Shown: positions 49,680 to 61,548, counted from the stretch's first letter. The stretch: DNA of 64,000 nt from Actinernus sp. WN-2022 (GCA_030867875.1 JAOWCC010001617.1:62001-126000); one strand, 5' to 3'. Numbers and translations are program-made. Notes: generated by a model from the sequence alone, not told the origin.

Positions 49680-51489
49680 GTGAGTATCTTACATTCTTTA
49701 TTTGCTACATATAGTTTGGTTAATAGGCTTTTGCATGAAACAGTCACGTGCTGATATATTATTTCAATAACGAATGAATTGCGCCCATGGGAAAGGCTTT
49801 ACTGGATGGGAAACAAACTTCTATTTAAAATGCTGTTTTATAGAAAGATCGACAATCGCAATCGATTGGAGGTGGCATGGAACATAGCATTTACAAACAG
49901 GTTTTGCTAATAACACAGATCTCGTCCAAGTGCCTTTCAATAAATGAAGTCAGATTTGTTTTCAATCCAGTACAACCACGTGATTGCATTCCTGCAAACA
50001 GGAAGAGAGAGAAATCAACAGCTGATGGCGGAAAATAACATTAATTTCCTTAAGACACAAAAGAACACAACAGTCAGAAATGTTTTAAGGTCGGTACACA
50101 CGTTCCTAGTTCAGACGAGGGGACTTGTCCCTTCGTGTGTGCTGACCTTTAGTTTCTGTCGTCCCGCTCTGGCTTGAATGTTGCGATCTTTGGGGTCACA
50201 ACTGGCCGTGCTTTGGTGCCATTGTTACGAGATTTCTTTCCGCGCCGACAGGACGGATCCATGTGAATAAGGTGAACACGCTTTCAATAGTGGTCAGCGG
50301 TGATTTATTTCATTTATTTACGAACATGGGCAGAAATAGACCACATCGCAAGTCCGCCATGTTGGTCGTGTGCGATGCACTCTGGGATGGATATCACAGT
50401 AATACAACATTGGACTAAATAGACCGATCTAGAGGGTATCAATGGGTGGTGGCTTTTACGGTTAACGGTTAAAATGTCGGCTTTTTTACGACTAACGGTT
50501 AATCCCATTGAGACCCTCTTATAGGTCTCATAGGCCATGTTAGAATATTTCAGTTTACGGTTAATTTTTTTTTACGACTAACGGTTAAAATTATGTAATT
50601 TTTACGCCTAACGACTAGTTTTTTGCCGATTTACGGCTAACGGTTAACCCCATTGAGACCCTCCTCACAGACCTAGTATGGGAGATGAACGCTCCTGCAT
50701 GGTATGGGCTAATGTCCCAATTCAGATCATGTGACTGAGCTCTCCCGAGGATCCACTGCTTTGTTTTTCCAAATAGAGAAATTGATACATTTCCTCTTGG
50801 GACTATAGAAAAACAAAAAAAAACATTACTCAAGGGAAAGGTCAGGTGACCTGAATTGGGACAATAAATTACAAGCTAAATCGGTCAATTAAGTTTACAG
50901 TTCGATTACTTCCCATTGTATAACTGGGGTATCCACGATCCAAAATGGCGGACTTGCGATATATATGGTCTATGGGTAGAAATACCAGAAACATTGTAGA
51001 ATGGATTATTTTCATCGTACAAATGAACAATGAGCATAATTAATGATGCTTGACTGTTTTGTCTTTTAAATACGAACTTCCGGTATAACAGGTTTAGCCC
51101 CTCCTCTTTTCATGCCTTTGAAAATCAAATTGCAGAGCAGCGATAAAAGCAAGCAAGTATATCAGCCTCTCCTTTAAAATGCTAGATTTTTAATGCTTAA
51201 AATTAAACAAACCATATAAAAAGTGACCAGAGGGAAGATGACTGCCAATAGTATTTTATAGCAGCTGTTTAATAACTCTGTATCCCTTATTTACTCTGAA
51301 GTTTAAATTTTATTTATTTATTATTTCGCGCGGTAAGAAATCAGTAGGGAGCACTCGTGCTGAGCATCACGCAGACGTTCGCTCCACAAAGGCTGATTGA
51401 CAACTGAACGTGACAAACCTCTGGGCTCCCATTTTTATACCAGAACGTCGTGTTCAAACGTGTTAACCAAACAACTTTTTTATCACCAG
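49680..51489. other. Intron with interspersed repeats
   Basis: 49718-49945 is a repeat present inverted at 54605-54840. 50328-50995 has inverted ends around ATAGACCACATCGCAAGTCC and contains four to five TTACG(G/A)(T/C)TAACGGTTAA units at 50455-50660. The remainder is unremarkable. Confidence 0.6.
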
Positions 51490-51600
51490 TTATGGACCCT
51501 TGCTATTCTAATCCGTGTTTGTATGGTGGAACATGCGTAAAAAGACAAAAAAGCTTCAAGTGCTTCTGTGTGGAAGGGAGAATGGGTCAAGTCTGTGAAG
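51490..51600 (+). CDS. EGF-repeat gene, exon 2
   Basis: Acceptor ATCACCAG, donor GTAAAA. Phase 1-1, frame open. DPCYSNPCLYGGTCVKRQ, then FKCFCVEGRMGQVCEG: six Cys, complete EGF. No calcium-binding D-x-D/N-E signature at the start. Confidence 0.85.
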
Positions 51601-51749
51601 GTAAAATTCTGCCAATCAATTTAAATGCACACCACGGCAAACGACGTCACGCGCGTGCACTTTTGACGAGCCTTTGAGTGTTCCAACAGTTTCCCACCCA
51701 AACTGTATTTCGTACTTATGTACGGTATTTTTGTACATTTCTATTTCAG

Positions 51750-51864
51750 CCCTTGATCCATGTAGTCCCAGTCCATGTCATAATAGTGGCGAATGTTTTG
51801 GATTGGTGCAGGGCGAATACCACTGTAGATGTCTAAGGGGCTTCGTTGGCTCCTTGGTGCGAGG
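51750..51864 (+). pseudogene. EGF-repeat gene, exon 3 (frameshifted)
   Basis: Acceptor CTATTTCAG, donor GTAAGC. LDPCSPSPCHNSGECFG, YHCRCLRGF are normal, but one extra G before TGCGAG (near 51856) moves the final Cys out of frame and produces a stop in the donor. Confidence 0.7.
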
Positions 51865-52617
51865 GTAAGCGACTATAACAGCCGTTATTTCTCTAAGAAA
51901 ACACGGCAAAAAAACACAAGCATTTTAGGTGTAATATGCCGCGGTACTAGTGTTTAAGCTCTCCTTGAATAAGTTCATTATTCCCTATGATCTAACTCCC
52001 CCTTCCTAGAAATGTCAAACCCCGCAGGGAAAACGAGAACTGAACCATTTAGCCATTGCACGCTCGCTGTTTTGCGACAAACGCCACACCTTGTGTGTCA
52101 ATCAGGTCCAGTCTTACGCTTCTTTCGTTCCTAGCAACTTCTCAAGTGCGTCCATATCAATAGACGCACGCTGTGTACTTTACATCCTACAGTGGAGATT
52201 TATTCGATCGCATTGCAGGTTGGCACAGTGGTAAAACTCCACTCCCTATCACCGCTGCGGTCCCGGGTTCGATTCCCGGCTCGGGCACCGTATGTGCGTT
52301 ATGTTTGTTGTTGATTCCTTATCTGTATTCGAGAGTTTTTCTCCGGGTTCTCCGGTTTTCCTCCCTCCGTAAAAATCAACATGTGAGTCGAGTGCTGTGG
52401 GTCCAAAACAGTTAATGTAGTGAGGAGTGTGTGAAGAGTAAAAGCAGGCCCACGTCGGCTGTAAGCTGCAATAATCAGCCTGCTATGACAAATAAAATAT
52501 TCATTTTATGTTATGTTATCACTGTAATGAGTGGGTATCCCAGACTGCCTAACGTATTAAACACAGGTGCAATCGTTGGTTGAAAGCCAGATGGTAATTA
52601 TATATTCAAATATCCAG
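51865..52617. other. Intron containing a SINE
   Basis: Apart from the tRNA-derived SINE at 52212-52503, nothing is recognised. Confidence 0.6.
52212..52503 (+). mobile_element. tRNA-derived SINE
   Basis: A-box-like TGGCACAGTGG at 52221-52231 and B box GGTTCGATTCC at 52266-52276, 35 bases apart, inside a degraded tRNA-like head. A unique body of about 200 bp follows, with an AATAAAATATTCATTTTATG tail. No cloverleaf good enough for a working tRNA. Confidence 0.75.
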
Positions 52618-52729
52618 TTGTAGATCCATGCGGACCAAATCCGTGTCACAACAACGGGACGTGTACCTAATGCTGGCATATCCTACAAGTGTCACTGCCC
52701 AGCAGAATTCTTTGGCAAGCATTGTGACG
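52618..52729 (+). pseudogene. EGF-repeat gene, exon 4 (frameshifted)
   Basis: Acceptor ATATCCAG, donor GTAAGC. DPCGPNPCHNNGTCT is followed by an extra T (near 52670) giving a stop. The next frame reads AGISYKCHCPAEFFGKHCDG. Otherwise a normal EGF domain. Confidence 0.7.
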
Positions 52730-53568
52730 GTAAGCTAAGCAGCTTTTATTTTACAATAGACAGGTTTAATATGCAGTTCAATCAGTTACAATATGTGCAG
52801 CAATAGATCTTTTCCTCCAGTATCTCAATATTCATACATCAGAGTAATTTTAATATCTTAGGTACTGAAGTTTAACTTTAAAAACAACTAGATACTTATC
52901 CTTTGTATTGACTTATTTCTACGAAAGGCTCTTCCATGCAGCTGCGGTAATTTGCGCAAACATCAAACTTCTTTTCAGCACTGTTTTGTTTTTCATTACG
53001 GTTACCCGCATAAAGACGTTCCTACTTTTACGCGTATACGTATTTTCGACCAAAACCGAATGCGTACGAACGAAGAGAACCGATGCCCCGTACTAGGTAC
53101 GATTATCTTCCTATGATAATCAGCGCCGATTTATTTTTGGCTTGCATAAATTAGTTGGACTATTTTTACCAATCTATCCGATTAGTTGTTGGTGTCACGT
53201 GTCCAAATGGGCCGACTGGCGGTGGAAGATTCACAATTTTTCACGACAGTACAAGTTCATATTACGGCGTTGCAAAGACATGTACAATTGTTTACGATAT
53301 TCTAGATTCTATTTCTAATTTCTTTAGCGAATTGTAAGAATCTATTGACGATATTTCAATTCAGTCAGTCAGTGTTTGTTTACGATTCGTAATTTACAAT
53401 TTTACGGCTCTTCAAAGTCTTTCGAGTTCACGGCATATCCTTTGACTTATCGATAATAAGGTCTGTGTCTTCCAAGTTCTTACAGCCTACAGTTACCAAG
53501 TCAAATCCATTGTGATATTTTAAACGGGTCATCAAGTTACACTCCCAAAGCTTATAATATGCCCAGGC
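52730..53568. other. Intron, no feature recognised
   Basis: AT-rich. Two nearly palindromic GATTATCTTCCTATGATAATC bases near 53100. No coding signal. Confidence 0.5.
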
Positions 53569-53953
53569 AGGAGCCCATTACCAGGAGCGTCCATCTTCCC
53601 CACTGTGTCTGTACCCCAGCACAGAGGTAGATGAGGCTATTTTTAGCAATGCGTTTCGCGCGAAAAAGAACAAAGGTAGGCTATTCTTAGCCAATCAGAT
53701 AGCTAACGTTACTTCTCATTATTATTATTCTCACTTTCAACGCGGGAATTCGAATTGCTGGTTTTCACTCAATCCCCAGAGATTCAAATGTTGGTGCCCC
53801 AACAAAAGAAGCTAACGAGGGATCTATTGTTTAAGGGCACCAACATGGCGGCGACCTCTTTTCGCGGGAATTTCGAATCTAAAAATAGCCTCATCTACCT
53901 CTGTGCTGGGAACCCAACCCATAACAGAGGAACGCTCCTGGTAATGGGCTCCT
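53569..53953. mobile_element. AGGAGCCC-family MITE, copy 2
   Basis: Inverted relative to copy 1. Same TIRs. Flanks (T)GCCCAGG(C)/(G)GCCCAGG(T) match at 7 of 9 positions, a decayed 9 bp duplication. Confidence 0.85.
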
Positions 53954-54058
53954 GGCCCAGGTAATATTAAATTTCAAAGTTCATTCAGTCACGATTCTGT
54001 CTCTGCGTCTGTCTTAAGTTACATGCAATACCGCTCAAACCTGTGTCACTACTATTTT

Positions 54059-54204
54059 AGACTGCGAGCAGTCCCCCCTTTTCCCTCCATTGATAGTGAG
54101 TGTGCGAGCGGAGCGAGCGAAGTGCAGCCAATATTCTTCACTTCGCTCGCTCCGCTCGCAAACTCACTATCAATGGAGGGAAAAGGAGGGACTTCTCGCA
54201 GTCT
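54059..54204. mobile_element. 146 bp hairpin MITE next to an exon
   Basis: AGACTGCGAGCAGTCCC... to its inverse, containing CCCTCCATTGATAGTGAG and GCGAGCGGAGCGAGCGAAG arms. Exact 11 bp flanking duplication ACTACTATTTT (54048-54058, 54205-54215). The right duplication forms part of the polypyrimidine tract of the next exon, whose acceptor is 20 bases away. Confidence 0.85.
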
Positions 54205-54235
54205 ACTACTATTTTTGTCATATTGTTATTTCCAG

Positions 54236-54352
54236 CGCCGTCTAAGTGCCTACCAAATCCATGTCAGAACGACGGTACATGTCGAGACATTAATTCTGGG
54301 CGTGGCTATGTGTGCTACTGCAGTATTGCCTACCTCGGACCTAACTGCGAAA
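54236..54352 (+). CDS. EGF-repeat gene, exon 5
   Basis: Acceptor TATTTCCAG, donor GTAAGT. SKCLPNPCQNDGTCRD, RGYVCYCSIAYLGPNCE: complete EGF, open frame, phase 1-1. Confidence 0.88.
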
Positions 54353-54364
54353 GTAAGTTATCTC

Positions 54365-54392
54365 AGGAGCCCATTACTAGTAATGGGCACCT
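54365..54392. repeat. 28 bp relic of an AGGAGCCC MITE
   Basis: Only the two TIR tips remain, fused head to head at ACTAGT: AGGAGCCCATTAC/GTAATGGGCaCCT. It lies 12 bases after the exon 5 donor, consistent with internal deletion of a MITE. Confidence 0.6.
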
Positions 54393-54604
54393 GGTTATCT
54401 GTAATGTCTCTTAACGTACTTACTGGTTATTTCATGGTTTTCTATTCGGAATACGGGCGAATATTTCTAGAGAAATTTATATTATTTGGTATATGACGCT
54501 CGTTTTTATTACTGGCTGATAAACGGAGACTTTCCCAATCTAAAATTAACCAGCACTCAGAATGGACCTTATGCAGGAATCACGTTGTTGTACTGCATGG
54601 CAAA

Positions 54605-54840
54605 ACAATCTGGCTTCAATTATTTAAAGGCATTTGTACGAGATCGGTAGTATTATATTAGCAAAACCTGTTTATAAATGTTATTTTCCCGACCTCAATT
54701 GATTGTCGATCTTTCTAAAACAGCGTTTTGAAGTTTGTTTGCCATCCAGTAAAGCCTTTCCCATGGGATCACAAGCGCAATTCATTGGTTATTGAAGTGA
54801 TATATCAGCACGAGACTGTTTCCTGCAAAAGGCCCATTTA
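54605..54840. repeat. Inverted copy of the 49718-49945 intronic repeat
   Basis: Shares, inverted, AGCAAAACCTGTTTATAAATG, ATTGTCGATCTTTCTA, CCAGTAAAGCCTTTCCCATG and GCGCAATTCATT. Confidence 0.75.
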
Positions 54841-54880
54841 CGTATAACGTACCCGTTATGTTAATTCGTATTCAGTTCAG

Positions 54881-54994
54881 GACCAAATCTGTGTCATCCA
54901 AGTAATCCCTGTAAAAATGGCGGCACGTGCAAGAGTGATGGTACAATAGTGGCATGTCAGTGTAAGCCTGGATACCTGAGATCACACTGTGAAC
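54881..54994 (+). CDS. EGF-repeat gene, exon 6
   Basis: Acceptor TTCAGTTCAG (the second AG keeps phase 1), donor GTAAAT. PNLCHPSNPCKNGGTCKSD, VACQCKPGYLRSHCE: complete EGF. Confidence 0.82.
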
Positions 54995-56769
54995 GTAAAT
55001 ACCTACACTCCTATTACAGAAACTCATCTTGTAATGTGTGGCGTGCGATGATAATGTCGAATAAAATCTCTTTTAGTAACCGGAAGCAGTTGAAGCAATG
55101 TGGGCGCGCGTGTGCAACAACAACAAAAATGGCGCGAAAATATTGGCTGTCAAAAGCCGCCAAAATATTTTCCCCCCATTTTTTTTTAGTTGTCGTGCGC
55201 GAGCGCCCACTATGCTTCAACTGTTTCCGGTTACTAAAAATATATTTAATTTGACATTATCATCGCACAAGCGCGCGATTCCCTCTCTTACTTATGTTCT
55301 CTTGAGAAACCTTTATCAGTCAGTGATTTACGAGAGCATCCTAAGAACGCGCGATTTCATTGGATAAAAGACTTGAGCTCAGGTTACACGATTTTCTTTT
55401 ATATAATACCAGAAAATAACCTGTCTCTTCGTGCCGGAATTCAATACAAAAAATAACACGGTTCAAACTACTTGGCATTGGAAACATAGGTTACTTTCTT
55501 GATGTAAGAAACCCGAATTTTCCCAACATATTCCTCTTTGCCAAAGACAGGACAGCACAGGTAGTCGAACCTCAGTGTTTATTCCTCTCAGAGATAGGAC
55601 AGCTAGGACACTAGGACAGCACAGGTAGAAATAAACATTGAGGCTGGATTAACTGTGCTGTTCTAGTGTCCTAGCTGTCCTAGAGGAATAAACATTGAGG
55701 TTGGACTACCTGTGCTGTCCTTAGAGTCTTTGGCAAAGAGGAATATGTTGGGAAAATTCGAGTTTCTTACATCGAGAAAGAACCAAACATAGGGGATATC
55801 AGCTCTACAATCGGCACTATAAATTGACTAAGTTCTTACTAGACTGTTTTCACATCAAATGATTTAGTCAATAGTGCCGAAGGAGAAGCTCTCGCGTTTA
55901 AAACAATGCTTCTCTTGTTTCCCATGAGCTGTTCAGTTAAATGTGAACTAAAACGCTTGGCAACAGGAATTATTACAGACAAATATTAGCTTACTTGAAG
56001 AGTCAGACCTTCACAGGAAAATTATTGAATAGCTATAGCCAATCGATCGGCGAACTTCATCGCCGGGTCCAATCCCAACCGCTGACATTGTTTCGTCCCA
56101 GTGGCCTTATCCCACTGTGTTTCAAATGCATAATTCATCTGAGGTCCGTCTTTGAATTCGATTATCCTCGGCATTTGCCTGATCTTCAGACGGTCGGCAT
56201 AAACGCCGGTTCTCAGTTTCTACGGCAGAGGTAGAAGTTTGTATTGAAGGATTCATAATTCATCACTCCTGTATCAAAGTGACGTCATAATACATTTATA
56301 TACCCCAAGAGAGCATAAGTAAGAGAGGAAATCTCCGATATCCGCGCTTGTACGACGATAATGTCAGTGTAATGTCAAATAAACTATATGCAGTAGAAAA
56401 CAAACCGCCGTATATCCTAAAGTTAATACAGAGCGTTTTAAAGGTAGTTTTGTAAATAGATTATTTTTTAAGTATAACCTAGTTTCTTAATTCAAGTTTT
56501 GTCCTATTTTATATATCCATGTATGATTTTATGATAGCTTTTAATATTACCTTCTTATCTTCATTTACATTTTGTAACATCTGATATGTATAATATCAAT
56601 GTATTATAAAGACATATTATTATTATTATTATTAAAACATAGCGGCAAAACATTTTCGCGCGACTTTTCGCGCCCTTTCACGCCATGAGAATGTTGTCGT
56701 GCGCGCGCACTTTGATTAAAAACAGATTCCCTATCTTACTTATGCTCTCTCGTATACGCTTAATTTCAG
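54995..56769. other. Intron with two inverted-repeat MITEs
   Basis: 55041-55270: arms GTGCGATGATAATGTCGAAT and TTTTAGTAACCGGAAGCAGT with their inverses. 55495-55780: arms CTTTCTTGATGTAAGAAACC and CAACATATTCCTCTTTGCCA with their inverses, and an inner AGGACAGCTAGGACACTAGG/inverse pair. ATT microsatellite at 56621-56636. No gene recognised. Confidence 0.65.
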
Positions 56770-56880
56770 AACTGAATTTTTGTTACGGTAACCCGTGCAG
56801 AAATGGAGGAACGTGTACACCCAAGATAGATGGATATGAGTGCGATTGCCCGGAGGGATTCTTTGGCAAGAATTGTGACG
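56770..56880 (+). CDS. EGF-repeat gene, exon 7
   Basis: Acceptor TAATTTCAG, donor GTAAAA. LNFCYGNPCRNGGTCTPK, GYECDCPEGFFGKNCDG: complete EGF, open frame, phase 1-1. Confidence 0.9.
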
Positions 56881-58265
56881 GTAAAAAAGATCGCTGTAAT
56901 ATATTCTTACGTAATATTCCCAAACTGGTACACACCTAGCTAGCTCTATAAAGGTTGTCGTGGACAAGCGCCGGGACTTTCCCAGACCGAAATGAATTGT
57001 GGTTGTAGCTGAACGTCTGGTGAATTCGTTTGCATTCGGAGATGAATATAAAATAATATATAGTTTCCTTCTGATCGATGTTAGCATGGTTAAACAGTGT
57101 GCATGGGAAGGTCGTTTGTCGTTTGCTGTTAGTGACCCCGTTTTTTTTTTTAAATAGATGTATACAGTTATTGATGACGAAAGACACAACGAAATGCAAG
57201 GTTCAACATGAAATTTTCGCCGATTAGAAAGATGTCAATCAAACCATTGGGGTGGGATTTCTTGCAATCTGATTGGTTTAAAATAGTGCTATTAGTATAG
57301 GTAATCATATGGATTCGAGTGCAATTCGAGATTAATTTGAACGAAGTGAGATTTTCAGAGAGAAGCGAGCCCGTAGGGCGAATGCAATTTGAGCTCTTTG
57401 AAAAATCTCACGAGTGATTATTACATTATTTAGCATAAATTAAGCTGTTCTCAGCCAATCAAATTGCTCGTTGCATGTATATTATTGAGATAAATTTGCA
57501 TCTTTTGGTGTCTGTAATTGTATCTTTTTGCTGGGCCAATTAAAATGCAGGAGCCGCACAGACTAGCCAATGACAACAAAAGATTTGAGAAGCCATTTCA
57601 AGCACAGCTTGCATCATTTTTTGGGCAGTAACTAAAGTTTTTCCTTCTGAATTTGGTTTCAAAATGTAAATTATCATGATACTGGATGAGTTTAGATTTC
57701 AAAATGGAAATAAAACTCTGTGTCGTCTAATTCTGGCCTCCATCTTGATTATAAATTTTGTGTTTGTAAATTTGTAAATTTTGCACCCCCTCAGTTCTAT
57801 TACCATTGATTGGGGTTAATGGGCTCCTTGTTCAGTTTAATTTGGCTCTCGAGCCTATTTAAAGGGGCACTGTCAACCCCCAAATGATAAACTTTCTCAT
57901 AACAAAACACAAAAAAATTACTACTCAGATTAGCAGAGCTATATAATTAGATGAACTGATAAAAAAATGAGACAATATTGATGAAGGATGGCAAACTAAG
58001 ATTCGAGTGGATGAAAAATACTGGTTTTAAGAGAAATTTAGAGAAACTTGAAATCGATTCACTGTAACCTAAATTTTAAAGTTTCTATATAGAATAAGCT
58101 TTTGTAATCCACTTTAATCTTTGCCATCCTCTATCGAAAAAGGCTGAAAAGCATATCAGGACATTTACATGCTATTTCTCTTCAATCTCAGGGTGTTATT
58201 TTCGTAGTTTTGTTATAAAGAAACTCGAAGGTTTAATCAGTTCTATTGACGGTTTCTCTTTTTAG
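56881..58265. other. Intron, repeat-derived in part
   Basis: No gene. 57290-57480 (TAGGTAATCATATGGATTCG, GAACGAAGTGAGATTTTCAG, CTCACGAGTGATTATTACAT) has the look of an interspersed MITE with loosely inverted ends. Confidence 0.45.
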
Positions 58266-58385
58266 CTAAAGGAGGTGCCTGTATACCAACACCTTGTAAG
58301 AACGGAGGTCTGTGTGCAGAAGTTAAGACAAAAGACGGGTTTATCTGCATTTGCAAGGAAGGCTTTCTGGGGAAACTGTGCGACA
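58266..58385 (+). CDS. EGF-repeat gene, exon 8
   Basis: Acceptor CTCTTTTTAG, donor GTAAGT. GACIPTPCKNGGLCAEVK, GFICICKEGFLGKLCDS: complete EGF, open frame. Confidence 0.9.
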
Positions 58386-58864
58386 GTAAGTACTGCAAGC
58401 CTCGTGACTCGATAATTTTCTCGTGTGGAATATTCTACCAATTTAGGGCCCTGTCCTTAATAAGAGGGGGGCTGGTGCATTTGGGGAGGGGCCATGATTT
58501 TTGATGTAGCAACAGGGGAAGCAAACATTATTGTGCAGGATAGGATGGAAGAAAGGTAGTTTTCTTTTTACAGTTTGCCTCAAAATGCATGAAATACCTT
58601 TAAATATAAAGCATTTTTTACAGTTATTTGTTAAGAACTGCTATGGGAAAGGGGCTACAAAATTTGTGCTACATACCGATGGGGGAGGGGTTCAACAAAA
58701 CTCCGAATGCAGCAGAGTATGTCCTCCTCCCGCCTCTCTAATGAATGACCGATCCCTTACGCAAGATAACGAACTGCTTATCAATTTAGTTTTCTCCATG
58801 TATCATTAATTAAAGTTTTTTTTGTATTTTTGCCAAGGACAACAACTTCTTTTTAAAGAGTGAG

Positions 58865-58914
58865 CAATCTAGAACAATCTAGAACAATCTAGACCAATCT
58901 AGAACAATCTAGAA
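58865..58914. repeat. 10-bp tandem repeat
   Basis: AGAACAATCT five times with one A/C variant. Confidence 0.9.
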
Positions 58915-59242
58915 CATACAAGACAGCTGCAGATCTAGAATCTGCGAAAGGGGATTTATAGTATGTATTGTTTGAATGTGTTGTTTTTAATTCAACAAAT
59001 CCTTGCTAGTAAATTGCTTTATTAAAGTGATAACATTCACAAAAGCTTATACATATTAAACGACACGCTTTCTGGGAAACTATCCACCCATTAGTTACCT
59101 ACTGGGAAAAAGTATTCCCAAAGCTCCGGCTTGCTGCTGGTGAAGGAAGTGTTTCCCCCGACAGTCTCAAACTCATGAATAATTAATGAGGTGAACAGCC
59201 ATGTACCACACGATGAAACTCGACATGAAGATCTGAGGATGC

Positions 59243-59516
59243 GTCTTGATGTCCAATCAAATGACAGATGAATCTTGATGTCCAATCAAATGACAGATGA
59301 ATCTTGATGTCCAATCAAATGACAGATGAATCTTGATGTCCAATCAAATGACAGATGAATCTTGATGTCCAATCAAATGACAGATGAATCTTGATGTCCA
59401 ATCAAATGACAGATGAATCTTGATGTCCAATCAAATGACAGATGAATCTTGATCTCCAATCAAATGACAGATGAATCTTGATGTCCAATCAAATGACAGA
59501 TGAATCTTGATGTCCA
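59243..59516. repeat. 29-bp tandem array
   Basis: About 9.5 direct copies of a unit starting TCTTGATGTCCAATCAAATG and ending ACAGATGAA, nearly identical to one another (one copy has GATCTCC for GATGTCC). No spacers. Confidence 0.95.
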
Positions 59517-59915
59517 ATGAGACGCCAGATCAAGGTTGCTCCGATTGGTTCAAACCCTGATCAAGACACTTTAACTAAGAACAAGGATTACATGCACCAT
59601 AGGTGTGGCTTCACATGAATATAGTGAAGGGAAAGATGGCAATACAAATCAGCCGCGTATGCAATGTGTCTCGAACCTTCCACCTATTGAATGCTCCCGA
59701 CTTCTCAGTCCTGTCCTGTCTACTACACTACTACACACAGATACTGATACGTGCATAAGCAGCTGCAGTTAGTGTTTATCAATTACATTGAAAACATGCC
59801 TTGTGGGTCAAACGTACGTTTACCAGGGTTTTCAATACGAAATTTATGTCATAGTAAAGAGCCAAACATGTGCTATGTAATTAAGATACTTAGTTACATT
59901 TCTTTTGCTCTTCAG

Positions 59916-60032
59916 GGCAAGACAACTGCACCCCAAACCCCTGTCTACACGACGGCACCTGCCTCCAGGCCCATACAGAACGCGGCTATCACTGTCTGTG
60001 TCACAGGGGATGGCATGGGTACCAGTGTCAGC
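59916..60032 (+). CDS. EGF-repeat gene, exon 9
   Basis: Acceptor CTCTTCAG, donor GTAAGT. DNCTPNPCLHDGTCLQA, RGYHCLCHRGWHGYQCQ: complete EGF, open frame, phase 1-1. Confidence 0.9.
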
Positions 60033-61338
60033 GTAAGTTATTACTGAAACTGTGTTACGTTTGTGCTAAACAAATGAATAACCGAAAGTGCAATTCCAAT
60101 TTGTTGCTTTTACATATTTTTTGTTCTAGGAGCCATTTCGCTGCTTCAGCTTACTTTGTAACTGTTAGTCATTAAATCAAGTCTTAAGACGCTCATTGAC
60201 ACATTCCCTGCTCTCCTGCTAAGAACTTGAGTTGGGCGCGCCGTGTGAACAACTGCATACCATAATAAGGTTTTATGGTATTGAGAAATCGCAATCCCAC
60301 TGCCAGTTGATTTGCGCCGACCTTCTAGGAAGACAAGAAAAAGGAACTTGCTTGCGTTTGCACAGCTCCAAACAAGGACTAATTGCTATAAGTTTAGTTT
60401 CTTTCCTCAAGCCATCAAGGACTAGAATGAGCTTTGGGAGCGCGTAGTGACAAGTTCGAGCGCGCTGTGAAAGATTTATTTTCAAGGGACTAACTTATTC
60501 ATTTCTTTGGATATTTATATGTATTTATTATTTTTGATATCACTTGATTATTATCACACTGTAATTGAACTGAATTTTTTTAACACGCCCATCGCGCCTC
60601 TGTCATTTTGCTGAAGAGACCACTACGGAGCCTTATAGATAGATGTAGATGTAGATCATACTGTTGAAATACTCTCCTTTCTATACATCTTGTACCCTTT
60701 CATAATAACAATAATAATGGCCATAGTTTATATAGCGCCATATCACCACAGTCTCATGGCGCTTTACATATTACTGACATATTGTCACTTATTTTGTTCG
60801 GACTGCTTAATATACGGCGCTACTAATATTAATAGCTGCCACCAGAAGTCCATTCTGCTGCCACGCAGTTTACAATGTTGAGTGTGGGGCAGGAGTGACA
60901 ATCCCCTGCTCTTTTCCGAGTAGTATAACATGTTTTTCACGTCCCCTTCAAATGCTGATTAGAAGTAGGAGACAAGGCCAACGGCTTATATACGTCCTTG
61001 CATTAATTTCCCAAGGCAGAGGCCGGGATTCGAACCTCCGACCTCCGCAACATTGTTTTTTCACCCGGGGTTCTTTATGTATTGTGATTGGGTCAGGCAC
61101 GCGGACAACTACAATGACCCGGAACCGGATCCGGAAGCCATTTCATTGTCACGGCGTGTCGTACGGTATGAACCGTACCCAAAATCGTGCCGCAACTCAT
61201 ACGAAGTCTGCTACAGGCTTGGTAGGATCCGGTTACGGATCCTGTTATGGATCCTGTTATAGATTTTATTTCACAATGATGTTTTTGAAATTCACAATCA
61301 CTGAGATTATGGTTTTGAAATCATGTAACCCTCTCCAG
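60033..61338. other. Intron with an interspersed SINE-like repeat
   Basis: 60705-61050 has TATAGCGCCATATCACCACA, TCATGGCGCTTTACA and, on the minus strand, a B-box word GGTTCGAATCC (61026-61036), so it may be a second tRNA-related SINE or composite repeat. 61100-61260 has several GGATCCGG/GGATCCTGTTA words. No gene. Confidence 0.5.
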
Positions 61339-61449
61339 GAATTGATCGGTGCTACTCCAACCCTTGCATGAATGGAGGAACGTGTTTCAATACAGATGAA
61401 GGATTTATTTGCCAATGTCCAGTGAGATACATGGGAAACCAGTGTGGAG
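61339..61449 (+). CDS. EGF-repeat gene, exon 10
   Basis: Acceptor CCTCTCCAG, donor GTCAGT. IDRCYSNPCMNGGTCFNT, GFICQCPVRYMGNQCGG: complete EGF, open frame. Confidence 0.88.
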
Positions 61450-61548
61450 GTCAGTGTATGTGTATAACCTATTTAGTATATTCCACACTAGTGAATGCTT
61501 TCCGCGCGCTCTGATTGGCTACTCAAACAGTGAATATGATTTCGTATC

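Larger units (their letters stand above)
58386..59915. other. Intron with two tandem repeats
   Basis: 58865-58914: five copies of AGAACAATCT. 59243-59516: 29 bp tandem array. The frame at 58531-58809 has no domain and is not supported as a gene. Confidence 0.6.

Noticed and set aside
52212..52290. Functional tRNA gene
   Set aside because: A and B boxes are present but stems do not pair well, and a long body with an AT tail follows, as in a SINE.
54100..54414. 104 aa frame overlapping EGF exon 5
   Set aside because: It reads from a MITE into the exon and intron. Splice sites at 54235 and 54353 define the real exon.
58531..58809. 92 aa frame in the exon 8-9 intron
   Set aside because: No domain, atypical composition, no splice sites in the right phase.
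59243..59516. Possible CRISPR-like array
   Set aside because: Units abut directly with no spacers, in a eukaryotic intron. It is a minisatellite.
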